Assembly: GCA_018817365.1 (NCBI GenBank)
Contig: JAHISY010000108.1
Span: 1-8,742, forward strand
Origin: Patescibacteria group bacterium
Lineage (GTDB): Bacteria > Patescibacteriota > Gracilibacteria > JAHISY01
DNA length: 8,742 nt
Direction of reading: 5' to 3'
Part shown: piece after piece, positions 1 through 5,907 of the stretch
Numbering within the stretch: the stretch's first letter is position 1
Layout of the letters: each line of letters begins with the position of its first letter
Notes under the pieces: model-generated
What the model saw: the letters and a program-made list of their open reading frames with translations, nothing else
What the model was told of the DNA's origin: nothing
The model's database searches: none
Made by a program: the position numbers and the translations under genes

Positions 1-468
1 TATTCGCCGGGCGGTTCGCCTTCTTGGTCATGGATTCATATTGGCAGTGTTTCTCTGGGTTGTGTTCCCACTTGCGCTTGCGCCGCCAACACTTGCGTTG
101 GCATCCCCTGTCCTAACGGTTGCGGCGGAATCTGTCCCGGGACCAAGAATCCCGGTTGCGCTTGCGCCGCTAACACTTGCGTTGGTAGCAAGTGCTGGAA
201 TGGCTGTTATTATTGTAATGGCACTAAGACAGATGGTATTTGTTGCGAATGTTGCATCCCAGATGCGGCAGATTTTGACATACCCGGTCACTGCGTGTAC
301 GACAACGAAATCATAGATCGCCCTAATACTAGTGTTCACATCAGTCCGGGAAGTTCAATGACGCTCACCGGCACGACAGAAATAACTCTTAAAACAGTCA
401 GCCCAACAGCCGGCATAGGAGACGCGATTTTTATTGATGGTGGCGCTAAGTTGATTTTGAAAGATTAA
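1..468 (+). CDS. Cysteine-rich, probably exported protein, C-terminal part (5' end outside window)
   Basis: Frame 1 is open from the first base to the TAA at 466-468, giving 155 residues with no start seen, so the gene begins upstream. Residues 21-98 contain 18 cysteines, including CC-E-CC at 81-85, with many Gly, Asn and Pro between them. The decapeptide CACAANTCVG occurs twice (residues 53-62 and, with its first residue being Cys 25, at 25-34), encoded by a 30-nt DNA repeat. After the last Cys the chain becomes a Thr/Ser/Gly-rich segment, residues 108-155, ending in Leu-Lys-Asp. Cys spacing of this kind is typical of disulfide-stabilised secreted or surface proteins, so export is likely but inferred; the signal peptide would lie outside the window. 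I recognise no named family. This frame is preferred over the overlapping open frames because it alone reaches the left edge and gives regular Cys/Gly periodicity. Confidence 0.72.
   Translation, partial: YSPGGSPSWSWIHIGSVSLGCVPTCACAANTCVGIPCPNGCGGICPGTKNPGCACAANTCVGSKCWNGCYYCNGTKTDGICCECCIPDAADFDIPGHCVYDNEIIDRPNTSVHISPGSSMTLTGTTEITLKTVSPTAGIGDAIFIDGGAKLILKD
72..185 (+). repeat. 30-nt direct repeat inside the Cys-rich gene (72-101 and 156-185)
   Basis: Two 30-nt copies differ at one base (C at 87, T at 171, a silent change in Ala GCC/GCT) and are offset by 84 nt, exactly 28 codons. Both encode the same ten residues, CACAANTCVG, in the frame of the Cys-rich protein. The near-identity at DNA level suggests recent duplication or continuing homogenisation of a repeat unit, and the array may extend upstream of the window. 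Confidence 0.85.
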
Positions 469-499
469 ATAGGCGCGTGTTTTAGTTTTAGTTGAATCA

Positions 500-580
500 G
501 TGAATGCATCCTTGTCAAACTACCCAGATTTACAAGTCGATTCGGCAGATGCGCAAAAAGTTTACGAAGTAATGATTTAA
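500..580 (+). other. Short open frame of uncertain status (26 codons, possible gene remnant)
   Basis: Between the Cys-rich gene and the TPR gene, frame 2 is open from 473 to the TAA at 578-580. A GTG at 500 would give 26 residues beginning MNASLSNYPDL and ending YEVMI. Its composition (Asp, Val, Tyr, Ala, Gln, with codons such as GAT, CAA, AAA) looks protein-like rather than random, and upstream codons 476-499 read RVLVLVES. There is no Shine-Dalgarno sequence and no recognisable family. It could be a real small peptide, the tail of a decayed gene, or chance. The rest of 469-628 holds only a T run (582-588) and a weak hairpin. Confidence 0.2.
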
Positions 581-594
581 CTTTTTTTGTCCAG

Positions 595-622
595 CCAGCT
601 TCAGTGAACGGATGAAGGCAGG
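595..622 (+). repeat. Imperfect hairpin just upstream of the TPR gene
   Basis: CTTCA (599-603) pairs with TGAAG (613-617), and the flanking CCAG (595-598) pairs at three of four positions with CAGG (619-622) around a one-base bulge, leaving a nine-base loop. It follows a run of seven T at 582-588 and ends directly before the candidate -10 element at 621-628. It may be a decayed palindromic repeat or a weak structure separating the Cys-rich gene from the TPR operon. The T run is on the wrong side for a plus-strand intrinsic terminator. Confidence 0.25.
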
Positions 623-628
623 TAAGAT
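621..628 (+). promoter_or_regulatory. Candidate -10 element GGTAAGAT before the TPR gene
   Basis: GGTAAGAT ends directly before ATG 629 and six bases before the in-frame GTG at 635. The same motif (GGTAAAAT) lies 6 and 7 nt before the starts of rseP and trxB. If it is a -10 element, transcription would start near 635, giving a leaderless mRNA beginning at that GTG. No convincing -35 is visible (TTCAGT at 600-605, 17 nt upstream, matches TTGACA at only three positions). Confidence 0.35.
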
Positions 629-2041
629 ATGGGGGTGAAAAAACAACTCCTCGCTTTCGCGATTGCTCTCGGTGTGCTGATTCTTGCGATTTCCGCATGG
701 GTTGTTTTTCGAGAACTACGTGAACAAGAAGTGCCTGTCGAACTGGTTGTCGAAACCGATTTACCGACAAAAACTCCGCGGAAGAAAAATTCCGAGGAAC
801 GGCTGGAAGCGGGCGAAAAATTTCTCGCGGCGGATGAATTTGAAAAGGCGGCAGCGGAATTCGCGGCAGCAGCGACCAGCAACCCGAGCGCAATCGAGCC
901 GCTGCTGCTTCTCGCGGAAACGCAGATTCGACTGCGGGAATTCGAGAAAGCCCGCGCGAATCTCGCGGCGGCGAAACAGCTCGACGCGACGCATCCCGAT
1001 ATTTTTATTTTGGAGGGAATAACTTTTATTCGCGAGGAGAATTTTTTGGAGGCGGAAAAATCATTCGCGAAAACAGATGAAGCGGGGGCATTTTGGCAAG
1101 GAGCGATGGCAGCTTTTTTCGATCGGACGGAAGAATCCGAGAAGCTACTCGCGGAGGCGGGAGATGCGCGCACGGCGGAAATTTTGGACGCCTACGCAGA
1201 ATACGAAAGCTTTCCCGATTCTCCGAAAACCCATCTCGATACTCTCCTCACCCGCGCATTCGTGAAAATTAAAGAGTATGAACTCGCGCTCGCGAAAATC
1301 GGTCCGGTACTTGAAGACGATCCGGACTACCGCGACGCGTGGCTACTTACCGGCTACGCGCAATTCGCACAACGGAAGTTTGAGCTCGCAAAGCAATCGT
1401 GGCAAGCCGCGTTTGCACTCGATTCGGCGAAACCGGAAACTCAATATTTTCTCGGATTGGCGAATTTCGAGCTTGGAGAATTCGCGGAGGCGGAAAAATT
1501 CTTTTTGCTCGCGCGAGAAAATCGAATGCAGGCTACCGATCTTGCAGAGAAGTTGGCGGAAACTTATTTCCAGCAGGGGAAATACCGCGCAGCTGCGGAT
1601 TTGCTGGCGGAACAGCTCGCAGAAAATCCGGAAGCTGCGCTGGAAAGCTTCATCACGCCAATCTCGCTTTATCTCGAAAAAGTGGGAGACGGAAGAAATG
1701 CGTGGAATCTTGCGAACCTTGCGCAGCAGCGATTTCCGGAGGAGGCCTTCGCGCACAATCTCGCCGGCTGGGTTAGCCTTGCGAATGGTTATCTTCCGGA
1801 AGCAAAAAATTACCTCGAAGCGTCGATTCGTCTGAATCCGCAACTGCCGTGGCCGTATTTCAATCTCGGTCGTTATTTTGAAAAAACTGAGAACCGCGCT
1901 TCCGCACTCGCGGCGTACCACGAGGCGTGGAAGCTCGACGAATCCGGAGCGGTCGGCACGCTCGCGGCGCAGAATTACAATCGGTTGCTAGATGAGATCA
2001 ATCCTCCTGAAACAAAATCTAACCTCACCGAAAATGAGTAA
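629..2041 (+). CDS. Membrane-anchored tetratricopeptide (TPR) repeat protein
   Basis: A 470-residue protein. Residues 7-27 form one hydrophobic helix (LLAFAIALGVLILAISAWVV core) preceded by two lysines, which by the positive-inside rule makes it a signal anchor with the rest outside the membrane. A short Pro/Thr/Lys linker (43-55) leads into helical TPR-like repeats from about 56 to 445. Examples are residues 57-86 (AGEKFLAADEFEKAAAEF followed by a P at 86), the repeat containing WLLTGYAQFAQRKFELAKQSW, and the last clear one, PYFNLGRYFEKTENRASALAAY. TPRs are protein-interaction scaffolds; the partner cannot be told. There is no catalytic domain. The ATG at 629 is the annotated start; GTG 635 would remove only two residues. 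The stop overlaps the lysA start by 8 nt, so the two are probably co-transcribed and translationally coupled. The exact function is unknown. Confidence 0.9.
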   Translation: MGVKKQLLAFAIALGVLILAISAWVVFRELREQEVPVELVVETDLPTKTPRKKNSEERLEAGEKFLAADEFEKAAAEFAAAATSNPSAIEPLLLLAETQIRLREFEKARANLAAAKQLDATHPDIFILEGITFIREENFLEAEKSFAKTDEAGAFWQGAMAAFFDRTEESEKLLAEAGDARTAEILDAYAEYESFPDSPKTHLDTLLTRAFVKIKEYELALAKIGPVLEDDPDYRDAWLLTGYAQFAQRKFELAKQSWQAAFALDSAKPETQYFLGLANFELGEFAEAEKFFLLARENRMQATDLAEKLAETYFQQGKYRAAADLLAEQLAENPEAALESFITPISLYLEKVGDGRNAWNLANLAQQRFPEEAFAHNLAGWVSLANGYLPEAKNYLEASIRLNPQLPWPYFNLGRYFEKTENRASALAAYHEAWKLDESGAVGTLAAQNYNRLLDEINPPETKSNLTENE

Positions 2042-3365
2042 GCTTATCCGCAATCACGATTTTCTTTCGAATCGAGGCGGCAAACTTTTTGTTGAAAATG
2101 TTTCCGCAGAAAAATTGGCAGCGAAGTTCGGAACGCCGGTTTACGCGTACTCTGAGTTAAGAATTCGCGAGAATGCGCGACGGGTGAAATCCGCGCTGGC
2201 TTTTACCCCCGAGATATCTCGGGGGTTAATCCGCTCCGAACTTTTTTACGCGGTGAAAGCAAATAACAATCTCTCGATTCTCTCGATTTTGCGGAATGAA
2301 AATTTGGGAGCGGATGCCGCCGGACCGGCGGAAATCGAACTCGCGCAACGAGCGGGATTTCCGAAAAATAAAATTTTGTATTCCGGCGTCTTTCATTCTG
2401 ATGAGGAGTTGAAATTCGGTTTGAAGTCCGGCGTGGCGGTGAATGTCGATTCGCTCTCCGCTGCGAAACGGCTGCTGAAATTCGGGAAACCGCCGCTTTT
2501 TTCGATGCGAGTGAATCCGGGAATCACGGGAGGCAAAATCCGCGGACTAATTTTCGCGGGCAGCGATGCAAAATTCGGAGAGAGCGTGGCGAATGTTTTA
2601 CAGGGCTATCGACTTGCGAAAAAAGCAGGAGTAAAAAAATTAGGACTCCATATGATGACTGGCAGCTGTATCCTCGATGAAAATTATTTCGCAGCGGCAG
2701 CCGAAAAATTACTTGCAATCGCAGGCGCAATTCGAAAAAAAATCGGTATCAAATTCGAATTCATCGACATCGGCGGAGGACTCGGCATCCCTTATCGACT
2801 GAATGAAAAAATTCTCGATGTGGAAAAAGCTGTGAAATTGACCGTGAAAGTTTTTGCGGCGGGCGTCGCGAAATTCGATTTGGGAAATCCAAAACTGCTG
2901 CTCGAACCCGGTCGTTTTCTCGTCGGCGACGCGGGCGTGCTGCTTACAAGAATTCAGACAATCAAGCCAAAGACCCCTCGACAAGCTCGGGGCAAAGCTT
3001 TCGTCGGGGTGGACGCGGGAATGCAAACTTTGCTGCGACCGGCGCTTTACGGCGCGTGGCACGAAATTTTGTTCGCGGGAAATTTGAACGCGAAAGCTGT
3101 AAAAAAAGTTTCGATTGTCGGTCCGATTTGCGAAAACACCGATCAACTAGCGCGTGATCGATTGCTGCCAAAACTGGCGGAAGGCGACTTGCTGGCGATT
3201 CTCGATACCGGCGCGTACGGTTTCGGGATGAGTTCGAATTACAATACTCGCGCTCGTCCGGCGGAAGTTTTGGTGAGCGGAGGGAAGGCAGAGATAATTC
3301 GCGAGCGCGAAGGTTTGAAGGAAATTATCGGGAGGCAGAGAGTTCCTAACCGACTGAAAAAATGA
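2034..3365 (+). CDS. lysA: Diaminopimelate decarboxylase
   Basis: PLP-dependent fold-type III enzyme converting meso-diaminopimelate to L-lysine and CO2, the last step of lysine synthesis; cytosolic. 443 residues. The PLP lysine is K75 in FYAVKAN. Other marks are RVNPG (159-163) with KFG (180-182), GLHMMTGS (204-211, His206 kept but the usual second aromatic/His replaced by Met), the phosphate loop IDIGGGLG (244-251), EPGR (291-294), VDAGM..LLRPALYGAWHE (326-344), catalytic GPICENTD (363-370, usually CESxD) and GAYGFGMSSNYN (393-404). ATG 2034 is chosen because the family's N-terminus starts here; an upstream in-frame ATG at 1992 would add 14 unrelated residues inside the TPR gene. The start overlaps the TPR stop and the stop overlaps pyrH (ATGA). 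Unusually, two palindromic in-frame insertions add residues 58-64 and 314-320. No other dap genes are in the window. Confidence 0.95.
   Translation: MSKLIRNHDFLSNRGGKLFVENVSAEKLAAKFGTPVYAYSELRIRENARRVKSALAFTPEISRGLIRSELFYAVKANNNLSILSILRNENLGADAAGPAEIELAQRAGFPKNKILYSGVFHSDEELKFGLKSGVAVNVDSLSAAKRLLKFGKPPLFSMRVNPGITGGKIRGLIFAGSDAKFGESVANVLQGYRLAKKAGVKKLGLHMMTGSCILDENYFAAAAEKLLAIAGAIRKKIGIKFEFIDIGGGLGIPYRLNEKILDVEKAVKLTVKVFAAGVAKFDLGNPKLLLEPGRFLVGDAGVLLTRIQTIKPKTPRQARGKAFVGVDAGMQTLLRPALYGAWHEILFAGNLNAKAVKKVSIVGPICENTDQLARDRLLPKLAEGDLLAILDTGAYGFGMSSNYNTRARPAEVLVSGGKAEIIREREGLKEIIGRQRVPNRLKK
2205..2226. repeat. Perfect 22-nt palindrome inserted in frame in lysA
   Basis: The self-complementary core GAGATATCTC (2211-2220) is flanked by five C and five G, with an outer A-T pair, making a perfect 22-nt inverted repeat with no loop. 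It is read as codons 58-64, T-P-E-I-S-R-G, between the helix ending ALAF and the strand leading to the PLP lysine K75. In LysA relatives as I know them the segment before FYAVKAN is shorter, so it looks inserted. It shares frame and length with the element at 2973-2993. Confidence 0.75.
2973..2993. repeat. Second palindromic cassette in frame in lysA
   Basis: CCCC (2974-2977) and GGGG (2989-2992) form the arms. On the minus strand the interior gives tandem G-A/A-G mismatches, then a G-C pair and a small loop. It resembles the widespread short repeat with core GAGCTTGTCGA (recalled from other genomes, not searched). It is read as codons 314-320, T-P-R-Q-A-R-G, between TRIQTIKPK and KAFVGVDAGM, where relatives usually have a short turn. 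It starts with ACC-CC and ends with CGG-GG in the same codon phase as the 2205 element. Confidence 0.6.
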
Positions 3366-4057
3366 AAAAAATCCTCCTCAAACTTTCCGGCGAATCTTTC
3401 GGAAAAAACGGAATTGATTCGAAAATGCTCGAACGAGTCGCGCGAGAAATCGCAGTGGTGGCGAAAAATGAAATCGCGCTCGCCATCGTGATCGGCGGCG
3501 GAAATATTTGGCGGTGGCGCGACAACTCGCACCTCGCCTCCCTCCCCCGCGCGGAATCAGATTTTTTGGGAATGCTCGCTACCGTTTTCAACGCAGCCGC
3601 TCTCGCTGCCGCGTTGCGGAAATTGAAAATCAATGTGAAAGTTTTTTCGGCGGTAGCCGCCCCTGTCGAACTCGCGGAAAAATATTCACCGACAGCCGCG
3701 CGAAAATTTTTGGAAAAAAGCGGGGTGATAATTCTCGCTGGCGGTACGGGAAAACCGTTCGTGACGACTGACTCGGGAGCGGCGCTGCGCGCGGCGGAAT
3801 TGAAATGCAATCTCGTGGTGAAAGCGACGAATGTCGATGGCGTTTTTGATCAAGATCCGCGGAAATCGAAAACGGCAAAACTTTTGGAAGAGGTGGATTA
3901 CAAAACTGCGATCCGCGAAAAGTTGGGCGTGATGGACTTGCAAGCTTTTCGGATTCTCGCAAAAAGTGGAATCCCCACATGTGTTTTTAATTTTGAAAAA
4001 AGGGGATTGCTAAAAAAAGCAGTGGAAGGTAAAAATGTGGGTAGCTTGGTTAAATAA
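3362..4057 (+). CDS. pyrH: UMP kinase (uridylate kinase)
   Basis: Phosphorylates UMP to UDP with ATP, feeding all pyrimidine nucleotide synthesis; bacterial amino-acid-kinase-fold hexamer in the cytosol. 231 residues, close to the family's usual length of about 235-245. Motifs in order: KLSGES (7-12, phosphate binding), VIGGGNIWR (43-51), GMLATVFNAAAL (70-81), ILAGGTGKPFVTTDSGAALRA (124-144, UMP binding; the usual GTGNPF reads GTGKPF), VVKATNVDGVFDQDP (152-166, ATP site) and LGVMDLQAF (188-196). The loop after GGGN reads IWRWRD instead of the common IFRG. The ATG overlaps the lysA stop as ATGA, showing translational coupling. The downstream neighbour is frr, as in most bacteria, though across a 144-nt gap. 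Confidence 0.97.
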   Translation: MKKILLKLSGESFGKNGIDSKMLERVAREIAVVAKNEIALAIVIGGGNIWRWRDNSHLASLPRAESDFLGMLATVFNAAALAAALRKLKINVKVFSAVAAPVELAEKYSPTAARKFLEKSGVIILAGGTGKPFVTTDSGAALRAAELKCNLVVKATNVDGVFDQDPRKSKTAKLLEEVDYKTAIREKLGVMDLQAFRILAKSGIPTCVFNFEKRGLLKKAVEGKNVGSLVK

Positions 4058-4201
4058 ATTTTAAGTTTTAAAACGATTTTTAATTCTCTAATTCTTTAAT
4101 TTTAAAAAATCACGAAATAATTTTTCTAGGGGTTTCAAAATTTATGAATTCAAACATTTAATATTATTTTAAATTTTAAAATTCTAAATTTAAAATTTTT
4201 C
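4058..4201. promoter_or_regulatory. Very A+T-rich spacer between pyrH and frr, probable promoter region
   Basis: Only 20 of 144 bases are G or C (about 14%), against roughly half in the flanking genes. It holds short A/T palindromes, such as GTTTTAAAAC at 4065-4074 and overlapping AAATTTTAAAATT-type arms at about 4170-4200. TAAAAT at 4191-4196 lies 5 nt before the frr ATG and could be a -10 element; other A/T hexamers are equally possible and no -35 stands out. There is no G+C-rich hairpin, so no convincing intrinsic terminator for pyrH. Confidence 0.45.
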
Positions 4202-4762
4202 ATGAGTATCTCCGAGCTTCTCGAATCTGCAGATTCACAACTCGCGAAAGCCATCGCACATTTCGCAAACGAATTAGCTGGTTTGCAAATCGGACGAGCA
4301 AGCGCAAACCTCGTAGAAAATCTGAGTGTGGAAATTTACGGATCGCAGCAGCCTCTGCGGAATGTCGCTAATATTTCGGTTCCCGATCCGAAAACGCTTT
4401 TTATCGAACCGTGGGACAAATCGAATCTCGCCGCAATCGAAAAAGCGATTCGCGATTCGCGTCTTGGTTTGAATCCGAATAACGACGGCGTGCGGATTGT
4501 TTTGAATATTCCTCCGCTCACCGAGGAGCGGCGGCGGGAGCTTGCGAAATTGGTTGGCGAATTTGCGGAGAATGCGCGGATTTCGGTGCGGAGAATACGA
4601 GAAGATTTCCGAAAAAAAGCGAAAGCTACCAACGAGGCGGAAGGGATTGGAGAGGATGAAGAGAAACTTTTCGGAAAAAAATTACAGGAAAAAGTGGATG
4701 CCGTAAACGCGGAAATTGAAAAACACGCGAAGCAGAAGGAGAAGGAAATGATGCAAGTTTGA
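4202..4762 (+). CDS. frr: Ribosome recycling factor
   Basis: Works with EF-G to split post-termination ribosomes into subunits. 186 residues, the normal length (about 185). The N-terminal helix holds ELAGLQIGRASANLV (24-38), then IYGSQQPLRNVANISVPDPKTL (45-66, the beta domain with the conserved PL..VA.ISVP.P.TL pattern), IEPWDKSNLAAIEKAI (68-83), LGLNPNNDGVRIVLNIPPLTEERRREL (88-114) and the basic SVRRIRE segment (128-134), matching the region that holds the functionally important arginine in E. coli RRF. A Lys/Glu-rich helix closes the three-helix bundle. No Shine-Dalgarno sequence precedes the ATG. It follows pyrH, the widely conserved order, but with its own A+T-rich upstream region suggesting separate transcription. 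Confidence 0.97.
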   Translation: MSISELLESADSQLAKAIAHFANELAGLQIGRASANLVENLSVEIYGSQQPLRNVANISVPDPKTLFIEPWDKSNLAAIEKAIRDSRLGLNPNNDGVRIVLNIPPLTEERRRELAKLVGEFAENARISVRRIREDFRKKAKATNEAEGIGEDEEKLFGKKLQEKVDAVNAEIEKHAKQKEKEMMQV

Positions 4763-4770
4763 AGTTCGCG

Positions 4771-4790
4771 AAGGCGGGTAAAGGCGGGTA
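4771..4790 (+). repeat. Tandem 10-nt duplication (AAGGCGGGTA) before rseP
   Basis: AAGGCGGGTA occurs twice head to tail at 4771-4780 and 4781-4790, in the 38-nt gap between frr and rseP. The second copy runs into TAAAAT, so the duplication places a GGGTAAA element twice, only the second copy giving GGTAAAAT. It may be a slippage duplication of a promoter or leader element. Confidence 0.8.
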
Positions 4791-4794
4791 AAAT
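4787..4794 (+). promoter_or_regulatory. rseP: Candidate -10 element GGTAAAAT before rseP
   Basis: GGTAAAAT ends 6 nt before ATG 4801. TAAAAT differs from TATAAT at one base, and six bases is the normal gap from a -10 hexamer to the transcription start, so the start codon could be the first transcribed codon. The motif itself contains an out-of-frame ATG (4793) that a leaderless transcript would avoid. No good -35 is seen. Confidence 0.4.
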
Positions 4795-4800
4795 GCGCGT

Positions 4801-5907
4801 ATGCTTTTTACTTCGATCGTTGCTTTTATCGTAATTTTTTCGCTTCTAATTTTGGTGCACGAATGGGGTCACTTTATTTCTGCGCGGATTTTCGGGGTGA
4901 AGGTAGATGAATTCGGACTCGGCTTGCCTCCGCAAGCAAAGCGGCTTTTCCGCGATCGGAAGAAAACCGAATACACGCTCAACTGGCTGCCGCTCGGCGG
5001 TTTCGTGCGAATGAAGGGCGAGGATGCCCACTCGCCAGAACTTTTGAAAGCGAAAGATTCCTTCGCGGCGCAAAAAGTTTGGCAAAGGATTGTGATTGTT
5101 TGCGCTGGCGTCGTGATGAACTTAATTGCAGGGTTTCTGCTCTTCACAATTGTTTTTTCGATTGGCACGACATACCTCTCCCCTACCGAGAAAGTGGATG
5201 GGATGATTACCGAAAATTCGGATGCAGAATTCGTGAGCGTACAACCGCTCGGGATGTTGGTAAATGAGATTTTAGAGGGAAAACCCGCGGCAGAAAGCGA
5301 GCTGAAAGCTTTTGATTTCATCGCGGCAGTAGACGGAGAAATCTTCGCGAACGCAGAGGAGTTCCAGCATTTACTGAAATCTCGCGCCGAGCAAGAAACA
5401 ACTCTCTTGCTGATTCGGAGGAATCTTGAGTTCGAAATCGCGATCACACCGAATGCAGACGGAGAAATCGGAGTGGCGTTTACCGGTCCTCTCACCGCAG
5501 TGCAACTCCGCTATCCGTTTCCGAATTCTTTTCTCGAAGCAGGAAAGGAAACTTGGCGGCTCACGAAACTCATCACCGGCGCAATCGGCGGACTGTTTGG
5601 CAGCTTCGTCCGCGGGCAACTGCCGGAAGGAATCGGCGGACCGGTAGCGATCGCGAAAGAAACTTTTTACCGCGCAAGCAGTTTCCTTGCGTTGTTGAAT
5701 TTCGCCGCGCTACTTTCGATCACGCTCGCGATTTTCAATATTCTGCCGATCCCCGCCCTCGACGGCGGTCGGCTGCTTTTTTTACTGTTCGAGGGAATTT
5801 TTCGAAGAAGACCGAGTCCGCGGTGGGAAGCCAAAATTCATACGGCGGGCTACATTCTGCTGCTCGGGCTGATTGTGATCATTTCGTGGCAGGATATTTT
5901 CCGGTAA
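4801..5907 (+). CDS. rseP: Site-2 protease family intramembrane zinc metalloprotease (RseP/RIP type)
   Basis: Cuts transmembrane segments of membrane proteins, in model bacteria anti-sigma factors and leftover signal peptides (RseP/RasP). 368 residues. TM1 at about 2-19 leads into the zinc site HEWGH (20-24; His20, His24, catalytic Glu21). Then comes the FGLGLPP and NWLPLGGFVRMKGED (61-75) region typical of the family, TM2 at about 97-121, one PDZ domain at about 150-217, a GIGGPVAIAKE segment (277-287), TM3 at about 296-318 with NILPIPALDGGR (313-324; Asp321 is the third zinc ligand) and a final TM at about 347-364. One PDZ domain, as in Bacillus RasP, rather than the two of E. coli RseP. 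The ATG follows frr by 38 nt. A cognate anti-sigma factor is not in the window, so the substrate is unknown. Confidence 0.95.
   Translation: MLFTSIVAFIVIFSLLILVHEWGHFISARIFGVKVDEFGLGLPPQAKRLFRDRKKTEYTLNWLPLGGFVRMKGEDAHSPELLKAKDSFAAQKVWQRIVIVCAGVVMNLIAGFLLFTIVFSIGTTYLSPTEKVDGMITENSDAEFVSVQPLGMLVNEILEGKPAAESELKAFDFIAAVDGEIFANAEEFQHLLKSRAEQETTLLLIRRNLEFEIAITPNADGEIGVAFTGPLTAVQLRYPFPNSFLEAGKETWRLTKLITGAIGGLFGSFVRGQLPEGIGGPVAIAKETFYRASSFLALLNFAALLSITLAIFNILPIPALDGGRLLFLLFEGIFRRRPSPRWEAKIHTAGYILLLGLIVIISWQDIFR

Noticed and set aside
41..316. Plus-strand 91-codon frame rich in Ala, Val and Leu, and the minus-strand frame at 28-339
   Set aside because: Both are shadows of the Cys-rich frame 1, which alone runs from the window edge to 468 with periodic Cys and a repeat preserved at codon level.
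601..1173. 190-codon minus-strand frame opposite the TPR gene
   Set aside because: Ser/Ala/Arg-rich shadow of GCG/GAA-type codons; no initiation signal and no family resemblance.
1992..2033. Upstream ATG for lysA adding 14 residues
   Set aside because: The extension lies wholly in the TPR gene's coding sequence and has no counterpart in the family; ATG 2034 matches the usual N-terminus.
4065..4074. GTTTTAAAAC palindrome as a pyrH terminator
   Set aside because: The stem is short with no G+C core, and the whole region is A/T palindromic by composition.
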